The notes under the pieces are model-generated. The model made no database searches, was not told where the DNA came from, and saw only the letters and a program-made list of their open reading frames with translations. From the NCBI GenBank assembly GCA_049606855.1, contig JBMYVY010000001.1, forward strand, positions 186,001 to 250,000: 64,000 nt of DNA. The letters run 5' to 3'. Below, piece by piece: positions 7,917 to 15,685 of this stretch. The position numbers and the translations under genes are program-made. Within the stretch, counting starts at the first letter, position 1; each line of letters starts with the position of its first letter. Origin of the DNA: JBELHR01 sp049606855. Its GTDB lineage: Bacteria; Bacteroidota; Bacteroidia; Flavobacteriales; Flavobacteriaceae.

Positions 7917-9200
7917 ATGAATATAACAGCAAATGATCCATCAAGGAAATCTTGGATTTCTGTAGATGCTGATAGCGATTTTCCGATTCAAAACATCCCT
8001 TTTGGAGTTTTTTTAACTCGTGAAGACTTAATTACCATTGGAACCCGTATTGGTAATACAGCTATTGATTTAGGAGCCCTTCATCAATTAGGATATTTTG
8101 AAGGGATTCCCCTGACGGATGATATTTTTCTTCAGGACACATTGAATGATTTCATTGCCGACGGACGCAAAACATGGAGAAAGGTGAGAAATCGTATTGC
8201 AGAAATTTTTGATGTTAACAATAAAGGCTTGCAATCTAACGAAGGACATAAACAAAATGTGCTATTTCATATCGATGAAATTGAGATGTTGATGCCTGTT
8301 GATGTAGGTGATTACACGGATTTTTATGCCTCAAAAGAACATGCAACTAATGTTGGAACCATGTTTAGAGACCCAGAAAATGCTTTATTGCCGAATTGGT
8401 TGCATCTGCCTGTAGGTTACCACGGTCGTTCGTCTTCTATTCAAGTATCAGGAACTCCGTCAATAAGGCCGAGCGGTCAAACAATTCCAGCAGGCTCCGA
8501 AAACCCAGTATTTGGGAAAAGTAAATTGGTCGACTTTGAATTGGAAATGGCTTTTATTTGTTCTGACGCAAATCATTTAGGAGAACCAGTATCTGTATCT
8601 GATGCAAGAGAAGAAATTTTTGGCATGGTACTTTTAAACGATTGGAGCGCAAGAGATATCCAAAAATGGGAATACGTGCCTTTGGGCCCATTCTTAGCAA
8701 AGAACTTTTCTTCTACAGTTTCTCCTTGGATTGTGACACTAGATGCGCTTAAACCATTCAAAACGAAGGCACCCGAGCAAAATCCAGAACCGCTACCCTA
8801 TTTAACTGGAAAAGGAGCTCGTAGAACTTATGATATCAACCTTTCTGTAGCAATTAAGCCCGAAAATTGTAAAGAGACCATCGTAAGTACGAGTAACTTT
8901 AAATATCTGTATTGGTCAATGAATCAAATGTTGGCACATCATACCGTGAATGGATGTAATGTAAGAGCTGGAGATATGATGGGCTCCGGAACTATTTCTG
9001 GACCAAAACCTGAGAACTACGGTTCTATGTTAGAGCTCACATGGAAAGGTTCAAAACCTCTAAAAATGGCCGATGGTAGTGAGCGTAAATTCATCAATGA
9101 TGGAGATACGGTGATTCTAAGAGGATATTGCTCAAATGATCAAATTAGAATTGGATTTGGAGAATGTAGTTCAAAACTAGTGGATCATATTAATCACTAG
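7917..9200 (+). CDS. fahA: Fumarylacetoacetase
   Basis: Hydrolyses fumarylacetoacetate to fumarate and acetoacetate, the last step of tyrosine/homogentisate catabolism. The 427 residues match eukaryote-like FAH. The DFYASKEH segment holds the metal-binding Asp and catalytic His seven residues apart, DFELEMAF supplies the metal-binding glutamates, and LLNDWSARDIQ supplies the second Asp. The neighbouring pathway enzymes (hmgA, hpd) are not in the window. The 3' end overlaps the convergent ytxJ gene by four bases. Confidence 0.93.
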   Translation: MNITANDPSRKSWISVDADSDFPIQNIPFGVFLTREDLITIGTRIGNTAIDLGALHQLGYFEGIPLTDDIFLQDTLNDFIADGRKTWRKVRNRIAEIFDVNNKGLQSNEGHKQNVLFHIDEIEMLMPVDVGDYTDFYASKEHATNVGTMFRDPENALLPNWLHLPVGYHGRSSSIQVSGTPSIRPSGQTIPAGSENPVFGKSKLVDFELEMAFICSDANHLGEPVSVSDAREEIFGMVLLNDWSARDIQKWEYVPLGPFLAKNFSSTVSPWIVTLDALKPFKTKAPEQNPEPLPYLTGKGARRTYDINLSVAIKPENCKETIVSTSNFKYLYWSMNQMLAHHTVNGCNVRAGDMMGSGTISGPKPENYGSMLELTWKGSKPLKMADGSERKFINDGDTVILRGYCSNDQIRIGFGECSSKLVDHINH

Positions 9201-9496
9201 AGTCCAATTTTGTGATGAGATTGACTTTTTACTACTTTCCCATCCTTAAAATATATAAGCTGAGGAGATTCGTGTTTCACATCGAACTCTTCAGCTATTT
9301 TATTGGATAAATCCCTATGAGATAAAATATCTAAATAAAAGTAAGGCCTGTCTCCTACTTCACGCTCAAAGTTTCTCAAAGCCATTTTGCTAATTCCACA
9401 TCGAGTAGAATGTTTAAATAGCAAAACCTCTTCTTGATTTGATTGATTTAATACTTCTTGTAGATCCGTATTGGATTTAATTTCACTTTTCTTCAT
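9197..9496 (-). CDS. ytxJ: YtxJ-family bacillithiol-system monothiol protein
   Basis: A 99-residue thioredoxin-fold protein with the single-Cys motif KHSTRCGISKMA, characteristic of the YtxJ (monothiol bacilliredoxin-like) family. It probably removes bacillithiol from, or transfers it to, protein thiols in the cytoplasm. bshA, which makes the bacillithiol precursor, is in the same window at 53.4-54.5 kb. The promoter -7 box ends only five bases before the ATG, so the mRNA may be leaderless. The stop overlaps the fahA stop region by four bases. Confidence 0.85.
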   Translation of the reverse strand: MKKSEIKSNTDLQEVLNQSNQEEVLLFKHSTRCGISKMALRNFEREVGDRPYFYLDILSHRDLSNKIAEEFDVKHESPQLIYFKDGKVVKSQSHHKIGL

Positions 9497-9500
9497 GCCT

Positions 9501-9532
9501 CAAAGGTAAATATGTCAGATTTATTGTGCAAA
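9501..9532 (-). promoter_or_regulatory. ytxJ promoter, start codon at or next to the transcription start
   Basis: On the minus strand TTTG (9529-9532), a 20-base spacer and TACCTTTG (9501-9508) match the Bacteroidota consensus exactly. The -7 box ends four bases before the ATG (9496), so transcription should begin on or within about two bases of the start codon. Confidence 0.7.
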
Positions 9533-9618
9533 TAAAGACAAAAAGACATCTAAAGCCTTGATAAACAGTCATTATGTCTTGTTTTATGATTTGGAATACT
9601 AATTGACTTATGTGAAGC

Positions 9619-12207
9619 ATGAACATGAATAAATTTACAATAAAATCTCAAGAGGCTTTACAACAAGCCCAGCAATTGACTCAGGAATTGGGTCAACAGC
9701 AAATTGAAATACCACACATTGCAAAGGCTATTTTAATGGTCGATGAGAATGTGAGTCCATTTATATTAAAAAAATTAGGAATCAACGTACAGACTTTTAC
9801 TTCTATCGTTGATCAAATGATGCAATCTTTCTCCAAAGTTTCGGGCGGTGAAATACAAGTATCTCGAGCAGCATCCAAAGTATTAAGTGATGCCTTAAGT
9901 ATAGCCCAAAAGATGAAAGATGAATATGTATCCATAGAACATTTATGGTTAGCCATTTTGGATTCTTCTGATGGAGTAGCCCAAGCTTTAAAAGATCAAG
10001 GAGTATCTAAGAAAAGTCTTGAATCGGCTATTATGGAAATTAGAAATGGTTCAAATGTAAACTCCCAAAGTGCCGAAGAAACCTATAATTCTTTGAGTAA
10101 GTATGCAAAAAACTTAAATCAATTGGCTTCCGATGGTAAATTGGACCCCGTAATTGGTCGCGATGAAGAAATTCGGAGAATTCTTCAAATATTATCTAGA
10201 AGAACTAAAAATAATCCAATGCTTATTGGAGAACCTGGTGTTGGTAAAACAGCCATAGCAGAAGGTTTAGCTCATAGAATTGTAAAGGGTGACGTTCCTG
10301 AAAACTTAAAGGACAAATTGGTGTACTCATTAGACATGGGAGCATTGATTGCAGGGGCTAAATACAAAGGTGAATTTGAGGAACGCTTAAAATCAGTGGT
10401 GAAAGAAGTAACGAGTGCCGAAGGTGATATCGTTCTTTTCATCGACGAAATACATACTCTTGTGGGTGCAGGAGGTGGCGAAGGCGCTATGGATGCTGCA
10501 AACATTCTTAAGCCAGCTTTAGCTCGAGGTGAACTCCGATCTATTGGAGCGACAACACTTGATGAATATCAGAAATACTTTGAAAAGGACAAGGCTTTGG
10601 AACGACGTTTTCAAAAGGTTCAAGTCGATGAACCAGATACGGAGAGTGCAATCTCGATCCTTAGAGGGATAAAAGACAAATACGAGACGCATCACAAGGT
10701 GAGAATTAAAGACGAAGCAATTATAGCAGCAGTAGAATTGTCTCAAAGATATATTACAAATCGATTTTTGCCAGACAAAGCCATCGATTTAATGGATGAA
10801 TCTGCATCGAAAATAAGAATGGAAATCAATTCTAAACCTGAGGAACTCGATGTTTTAGATCGAAAAGTAATGCAGCTAGAAATCGAAATAGAGGCCATCA
10901 AACGTGAAAAAGATGAGAAAAAGCTCAAGCTTCTTAAAGAAGAATTGGCTAATATTCGGGAGCAACGTGATGAAATTTACACAAAGTGGAAAACTGAAAA
11001 GTCTGCTATCGATGATGTTCAAAAGGTAAAGGAAGAAATTGATAACTTAAAAAATCAAGCCGAAAAAGCGGAACGAGAGGGTAACTTTGCCTTGGTTGCT
11101 GAGTTGAGATATGGTAAGATAAAAGACAGTCAAGAACAATTAGCGGAATTGGAAGCTCAAGTTAAAGAAAATGAGGGCACCGCTTTAGTTAAGGAAGAGA
11201 TTACAGCTGAAGATATTGCAGAAGTTGTTGCAAAATGGACAGGAGTACCCGTACAAAAAATGCTTGAAGGTGAACGACAAAAATTATTGAATCTTGAAAA
11301 CGTGCTCCATGAAAACGTGATTGGACAGCAAGAAGCTATTGAAGCCGTGTCTGATGCAGTAAGACGTTCAAGGGCAGGTTTACAGGATGTGAATAAGCCA
11401 ATTGGTTCATTTCTGTTTTTGGGGACAACAGGTGTTGGTAAAACAGAACTTGCAAAAGCTCTTGCTTCTTACCTATTTAATGATGAGAGCGCAATGACTC
11501 GTATAGATATGAGTGAATATGGGGAGAAACATGCCGTGAGTAGATTAGTTGGAGCCCCTCCAGGGTACGTAGGTTATGATGAAGGTGGCCAACTTACTGA
11601 AGCAGTGCGACGTAAACCTTATTCGGTTGTTCTACTTGATGAAATTGAAAAGGCTCATCCTGATACTTTTAATATTTTGTTACAAGTATTAGATGAAGGA
11701 AGGCTAACGGATAATAAGGGGCGAGTTGCAGACTTTAAGAACACTATTATTATTATGACTTCAAATATGGGATCTCATTTGATTCAAGAAAAGTTTGAAG
11801 CGGCAAAGAATAATAATCGAAGTGAAATCATGGAAGATGCAAAAAGTGGAGTCCTAGATTTACTTAAAGGAACTGTACGTCCTGAATTTTTGAATAGAAT
11901 TGATGAGATAATTATGTTTACTCCGTTGAATCAAGAAGAGATTAAAGATATTGTCAAGGTTCAATTGAAATCAGTAATTAAGAGACTCTCGGGACAAGAA
12001 ATAAAAATTGAATTCACTTCCGAAGCCATTAACCATATTGCTAAGGACGGATTTGATCCTCAATTTGGCGCTAGACCAGTAAAACGGGTTATTCAAAGAC
12101 AGGTGTTGAATCAATTATCTAAAGAAATTCTCTCAGGGACTATTCATGCTGAATCAAGTATTCTCGTAGATTGCTTTGAAGATGAGCTAGTTTTCAGAAA
12201 TAGTTAA
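9619..12207 (+). CDS. clpB: ATP-dependent chaperone ClpB
   Basis: Hsp100 disaggregase that threads aggregated proteins and hands them to DnaK/DnaJ/GrpE. 862 residues: Clp N-domain repeats (~1-150), first AAA+ domain with Walker A GEPGVGKT (~204-211), the long ClpB-specific coiled-coil middle domain (~410-520), and second AAA+ with Walker A GTTGVGKT (~601-608) and the SRLVGAPPGYVGY pore loop. Start is 9619 or the ATG two codons later (9625). The upstream 120 bases hold no clear consensus promoter, so heat-shock control cannot be judged. dnaJ-grpE lie 6 kb away. Confidence 0.97.
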   Translation: MNMNKFTIKSQEALQQAQQLTQELGQQQIEIPHIAKAILMVDENVSPFILKKLGINVQTFTSIVDQMMQSFSKVSGGEIQVSRAASKVLSDALSIAQKMKDEYVSIEHLWLAILDSSDGVAQALKDQGVSKKSLESAIMEIRNGSNVNSQSAEETYNSLSKYAKNLNQLASDGKLDPVIGRDEEIRRILQILSRRTKNNPMLIGEPGVGKTAIAEGLAHRIVKGDVPENLKDKLVYSLDMGALIAGAKYKGEFEERLKSVVKEVTSAEGDIVLFIDEIHTLVGAGGGEGAMDAANILKPALARGELRSIGATTLDEYQKYFEKDKALERRFQKVQVDEPDTESAISILRGIKDKYETHHKVRIKDEAIIAAVELSQRYITNRFLPDKAIDLMDESASKIRMEINSKPEELDVLDRKVMQLEIEIEAIKREKDEKKLKLLKEELANIREQRDEIYTKWKTEKSAIDDVQKVKEEIDNLKNQAEKAEREGNFALVAELRYGKIKDSQEQLAELEAQVKENEGTALVKEEITAEDIAEVVAKWTGVPVQKMLEGERQKLLNLENVLHENVIGQQEAIEAVSDAVRRSRAGLQDVNKPIGSFLFLGTTGVGKTELAKALASYLFNDESAMTRIDMSEYGEKHAVSRLVGAPPGYVGYDEGGQLTEAVRRKPYSVVLLDEIEKAHPDTFNILLQVLDEGRLTDNKGRVADFKNTIIIMTSNMGSHLIQEKFEAAKNNNRSEIMEDAKSGVLDLLKGTVRPEFLNRIDEIIMFTPLNQEEIKDIVKVQLKSVIKRLSGQEIKIEFTSEAINHIAKDGFDPQFGARPVKRVIQRQVLNQLSKEILSGTIHAESSILVDCFEDELVFRNS

Positions 12208-12210
12208 TAA

Positions 12211-12235
12211 AGGCCTCCCTTGGGAGGTTTTTTAT
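12211..12235 (+). terminator. clpB terminator
   Basis: GC-rich stem CCTCCC / GGGAGG (12214-12227) followed by a run of T, directly after the clpB stop. Confidence 0.8.
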
Positions 12236-12298
12236 TTTACAATATTATCAGATCTGTTCAAATCTTAAGTTCTTCAATTCTGATCTTTTGAAAGGTGT

Positions 12299-12306
12299 TA
12301 TATTTG
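12299..12306 (+). promoter_or_regulatory. Candidate -7 element for dapD
   Basis: TATATTTG 21 bases before the ATG at 12328. Its position overlaps the alternative upstream ATG at 12295, which argues that translation starts at 12328. No good TTTG at the -33 position. Confidence 0.45.
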
Positions 12307-12327
12307 CCTTTAAATAAAATCATAAAA

Positions 12328-13383
12328 ATGAAAGCGATAGGAATTGGAATTAGAAGAACAAGAGAGAGTAAGACCCTCGATGTTTTATATCCTCATATAT
12401 ATTTTGACCAGACCACAATATTTGAGCAGTTAAATAATTCTTTTGGCATTAACTCTACTGGTTTTTTTAAAGTTAATCACGTAAAGTTGATAGAATTTAT
12501 TGGTCAGCAAAACCTTACAGAGTGTTTAGATTTCGTTCACCCTGTGTTAAACACCCATCACTATTATAAACAGGATATAGGGATTTTTGCGCTGTCCTCT
12601 TTAGAGGATGAAATTCAGGGTGTTGAAGATGCTTATTTTAGACTACAGTGTTTATCTCAATTACACGTCAAGCCTCATGGAATAAAGTTAGACGGCATTT
12701 TTGGGGTTTTAAACAATATTGCTTGGTCAAATCAAGGCCCTATTTTAGTCGAAGACCTTTCAAAGGAACAAACCAGAGCGAGATTGAATGCTCAAAATTT
12801 GAATGTAAGTCATGTTGATAAATTCCCATATATGGTAGATTACCACATTCCTAAGGGAGTTCGTGTCGTTTCAGGATCTCAAGTGAGACTTGGCGCTCAC
12901 TTAGCAACTGGAACAACTGTAATGCCTGCAGGATATGTTAATTTTAATGCAGGTACGCTTGGAAACGCTATGATTGAAGGAAGAGTTTCAGCTGGTGTTG
13001 TGGTTGGAAACAATACGGATGTCGGAGGCGGTGCCTCAATTATGGGTACCTTGTCTGGAGGAAACAAGAATATAATTTCCATTGGAGAGGAATGTCTTTT
13101 AGGCGCTAATGCAGGAACAGGGATCTCATTAGGATTTGGATGTACTATAGCTGCGGGAGTTTATGTCACAGCTGCGGCCAAAATCTGGCTTTATAACGAA
13201 AACAAAGAGGCCATTGATATTGATGGTAATAGAGTTGAAGAAGGTGAAAACATCGTTAAAGGTGCGGAGTTAAATGGAAAGGAAAAGTTATTATTTTTAT
13301 TAGATAGCACAAACGGTCACATTACCTGTCGACCGAACCCTAAAACAATTGAATTAAATCATAGCCTTCACCAAAATGACTAA
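12328..13383 (+). CDS. dapD: 2,3,4,5-tetrahydropyridine-2,6-dicarboxylate N-succinyltransferase (long form)
   Basis: Transfers succinyl from succinyl-CoA to tetrahydrodipicolinate in the lysine/meso-DAP pathway. The start is placed at 12328 (MKAIGIGIRRT), giving 351 residues. An N-terminal ~180-residue region precedes a left-handed beta-helix of hexapeptide repeats with VRLGAHLATGTTVMPAGYVN, MIEGRVSAGVVVG and NTDVGGGASIMGTLSGG. This is the long DapD type known from Pseudomonas and Mycobacterium (~320-345 residues), not the ~270-residue Escherichia type. The following thioesterase gene overlaps its end by eight bases, so they share an mRNA. Confidence 0.88.
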   Translation: MKAIGIGIRRTRESKTLDVLYPHIYFDQTTIFEQLNNSFGINSTGFFKVNHVKLIEFIGQQNLTECLDFVHPVLNTHHYYKQDIGIFALSSLEDEIQGVEDAYFRLQCLSQLHVKPHGIKLDGIFGVLNNIAWSNQGPILVEDLSKEQTRARLNAQNLNVSHVDKFPYMVDYHIPKGVRVVSGSQVRLGAHLATGTTVMPAGYVNFNAGTLGNAMIEGRVSAGVVVGNNTDVGGGASIMGTLSGGNKNIISIGEECLLGANAGTGISLGFGCTIAAGVYVTAAAKIWLYNENKEAIDIDGNRVEEGENIVKGAELNGKEKLLFLLDSTNGHITCRPNPKTIELNHSLHQND

Positions 13384-13864
13384 AATATTATCGAGTTCAA
13401 CACGCATTAGATTTCAGGATTGTGATCCATTTAATCACTTAAATAATGGGCGTTATATTGATTATTTTATCAATGCTCGGGAAGATCACTTAATGGAATA
13501 TTACGATCTCAATTTATTTGATTTGGTAAAGAAAGAAGGGATTGGATGGGTAGTGTCCAGTTCAAAACTCTCTTTTATAAGACCTGTTTTTACTATGGAA
13601 CACGTAAAAATAGAATCTCAAATTATTGAATTTGGTAGAAATCATACTTTAGTTGAGCTTAGAATGTTTAGCGAAGAGGATGGTTTAATTAAGAGTTTTG
13701 CATGGATAAATTTCGTGCATTTTAACCTCAAGACGAATAAAGTAAGTGCCCATCAGGAGCGGTTTATGGATTTATTTGAACAGATAAATCTCCCTGTGGA
13801 GCAATCTAATTTTGATGATAGAGAAGTGTTCTTTAGACAAGAATTAAGAAAACAAACTAAATAA
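13376..13864 (+). CDS. Hotdog-fold acyl-CoA thioesterase (4HBT/YbgC-like)
   Basis: A 162-residue protein with the signature RFQDCDPFNHLNNGRYIDYF, in which the Asp and the HxN segment form the active site of 4-hydroxybenzoyl-CoA/YbgC-type thioesterases. The rest (SKLSFIRPVF, HTLVELRM) fits the single hotdog domain. It probably hydrolyses an acyl-CoA or acyl-ACP; substrate not readable. It overlaps dapD by eight bases and is followed after one base by the M61-like lipoprotein gene, suggesting a three-gene operon with no obvious shared pathway. Confidence 0.8.
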   Translation: MTKILSSSTRIRFQDCDPFNHLNNGRYIDYFINAREDHLMEYYDLNLFDLVKKEGIGWVVSSSKLSFIRPVFTMEHVKIESQIIEFGRNHTLVELRMFSEEDGLIKSFAWINFVHFNLKTNKVSAHQERFMDLFEQINLPVEQSNFDDREVFFRQELRKQTK

Positions 13865-13865
13865 T

Positions 13866-15650
13866 ATGAAAACAACTAAATGGCTTTTAGCCTTTACATT
13901 GATGATCCTCATACAATCCTGTGGGGTAAAACAGAATCAACCTAGTTTTGAACAGGTGTATACTGTTGATTTAAATGATCGTGCGGATGATAAGTTTAAT
14001 GTAGTTTTAGAGGTTCAAGGGCTCAAACCGACAGATAGCATTTTTCAATTTGCTTCGACGGCGCCAGGAACCTATCAAGTAATGAACATTGGAAGATATG
14101 TTAGTGATTTTAAAGCATTTGACGCTGCAGGTAATTTAATTGATGTCGAGGCTATTAATGTAAATCAATATCAACTTTCTAAGCCAAATAATATCAGTAA
14201 AATTACCTATAAAGTTGCTGAAACATGGGATACACCTGTTGAAGAATACGAAATTTATGCAATGTGTGGAACAAGCATTGAAAAGGATCACGTTCTTATT
14301 AATGGACAAGGCGTATTTGGTTATTTTCACGGACATCAGTCCTCTCCTATTAAAATTGAGCTAGAATATCCAGAATCATGGTTGGTAGGTACGGCTATGA
14401 GTAAAAATGATGAGAATCAATATTTGGCTTTGACCTACGATTATTTGGTTGACTCACCAATCCTTATGGGTAATTTGACAAGAGCTTCTAAAATGGTTGA
14501 ACAAACAGAAGTTGAAGTTTATACCTATTCAAAAATAGGGATGATCAATTCGGAGGAAGTATTGACTGACATGAATGATATGCTTTTTGCAGCATCTAAA
14601 TTCGTAAACGGGCTTCCTGTGGATCGTTACACTTTTCTTTATCTGTTTGAAGACAGAACAGCTGGAGCATGGGAACACTCTTACAGTTCAGAATATATTT
14701 ATAAGGAGGGTCCTTGGGATAAAATTGGTCAAGGAGTTGTAGAAACAGCTGCTCATGAGTTTTTCCACGTGATAACTCCTTTGAACATTCATTCGGAAAT
14801 TATTCAGGCATTTAATTTTGTTACTCCGATTCCATCTCAACATTTATGGTTGTATGAAGGAACTACGGAATGGGCTTCACACATGATGTTATTGCAAGAT
14901 AATTTGACCAGTCTAGATGATTATTTAGAAATGCTTCACAGCAAGGTTGTTACCGATAAAAGCTTTTATAGAACGGATTATTCATTAGTTGATTTAGCTT
15001 TGAATTCTTACACTAAGGATGGACAAAGCCAATATGGGAATATTTACATGCGTGGTGCATTAGTGGCTGGTCTTTTAGACCTTCAGCTTTTAGAATTGAG
15101 TAGCGGTGAAATGGGCTTAAGAGATCTTGTGAACCAGTTGGCCCAAAAATACGGTCCAAACCGTCCATTTAGTGAACAAGCATTCTTTGATGAAATTACA
15201 GCCATGACCTATCCGGAAATTGGGGATTTTGTAACGAATTATATTATACAAGCAAAACCGTTACCATACCAGGAATTATACGCTACCATTGGAGTAGACT
15301 ATCAAGCGGCTTTGGTAAAAGAAAATGAATCCAGTTTAAATTTGGCGCTATATCCCGTTCCCCAAGGACTTTACGTTATCCAAGATAAGGGTGAATTAAA
15401 GCGAGGTGATTTTATTAGAAAAATAAACTCAATAGATGTTAATGGGAGTAACTTTAAAGAATTCATGAGTGATTTTAAAGCATTAGAAATAGGTGCCGAG
15501 GTTTCTGTTGAATTTTATAGAGGAAGTAGTCCAATGACGGCGACTCTCAAAACAGAGTCCCTAATACTAAAAGATGAATTTACTCTTTATCCTAATCCAA
15601 GTGATGAACAACTTGAAAGACGAAAGGTCTGGATGAGTTCTAGGAATTAA
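13866..15650 (+). CDS. M61-type metallopeptidase lipoprotein with PDZ domain
   Basis: 594 residues. The signal peptide ends in a lipobox (LIQSC, Cys ~19). The N-terminal beta domain (~30-200) is the M61 type. The zinc site is HEFFH (297-301), with the third ligand likely Glu331 in WLYEGTTEW. A PDZ-like domain (~490-570) includes GLYVIQDKGELKRGDFIRKI. Glycyl aminopeptidases of this family act outside the cytoplasm. Exact specificity is inferred only. It ends at a strong bidirectional terminator. Confidence 0.85.
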   Translation: MKTTKWLLAFTLMILIQSCGVKQNQPSFEQVYTVDLNDRADDKFNVVLEVQGLKPTDSIFQFASTAPGTYQVMNIGRYVSDFKAFDAAGNLIDVEAINVNQYQLSKPNNISKITYKVAETWDTPVEEYEIYAMCGTSIEKDHVLINGQGVFGYFHGHQSSPIKIELEYPESWLVGTAMSKNDENQYLALTYDYLVDSPILMGNLTRASKMVEQTEVEVYTYSKIGMINSEEVLTDMNDMLFAASKFVNGLPVDRYTFLYLFEDRTAGAWEHSYSSEYIYKEGPWDKIGQGVVETAAHEFFHVITPLNIHSEIIQAFNFVTPIPSQHLWLYEGTTEWASHMMLLQDNLTSLDDYLEMLHSKVVTDKSFYRTDYSLVDLALNSYTKDGQSQYGNIYMRGALVAGLLDLQLLELSSGEMGLRDLVNQLAQKYGPNRPFSEQAFFDEITAMTYPEIGDFVTNYIIQAKPLPYQELYATIGVDYQAALVKENESSLNLALYPVPQGLYVIQDKGELKRGDFIRKINSIDVNGSNFKEFMSDFKALEIGAEVSVEFYRGSSPMTATLKTESLILKDEFTLYPNPSDEQLERRKVWMSSRN

Positions 15651-15684
15651 AAAAAAGCCTCTTCGTTATGAAGAGGCTTTTTTA
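15651..15684. terminator. Bidirectional terminator between the M61 gene and aconitase
   Basis: AAAAAAGCCTCTTC / GAAGAGGCTTTTTT with loop GTTAT (stem arms 15656-15664 and 15670-15678), A/T tracts on both sides. Confidence 0.9.
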
Positions 15685-15685
15685 T

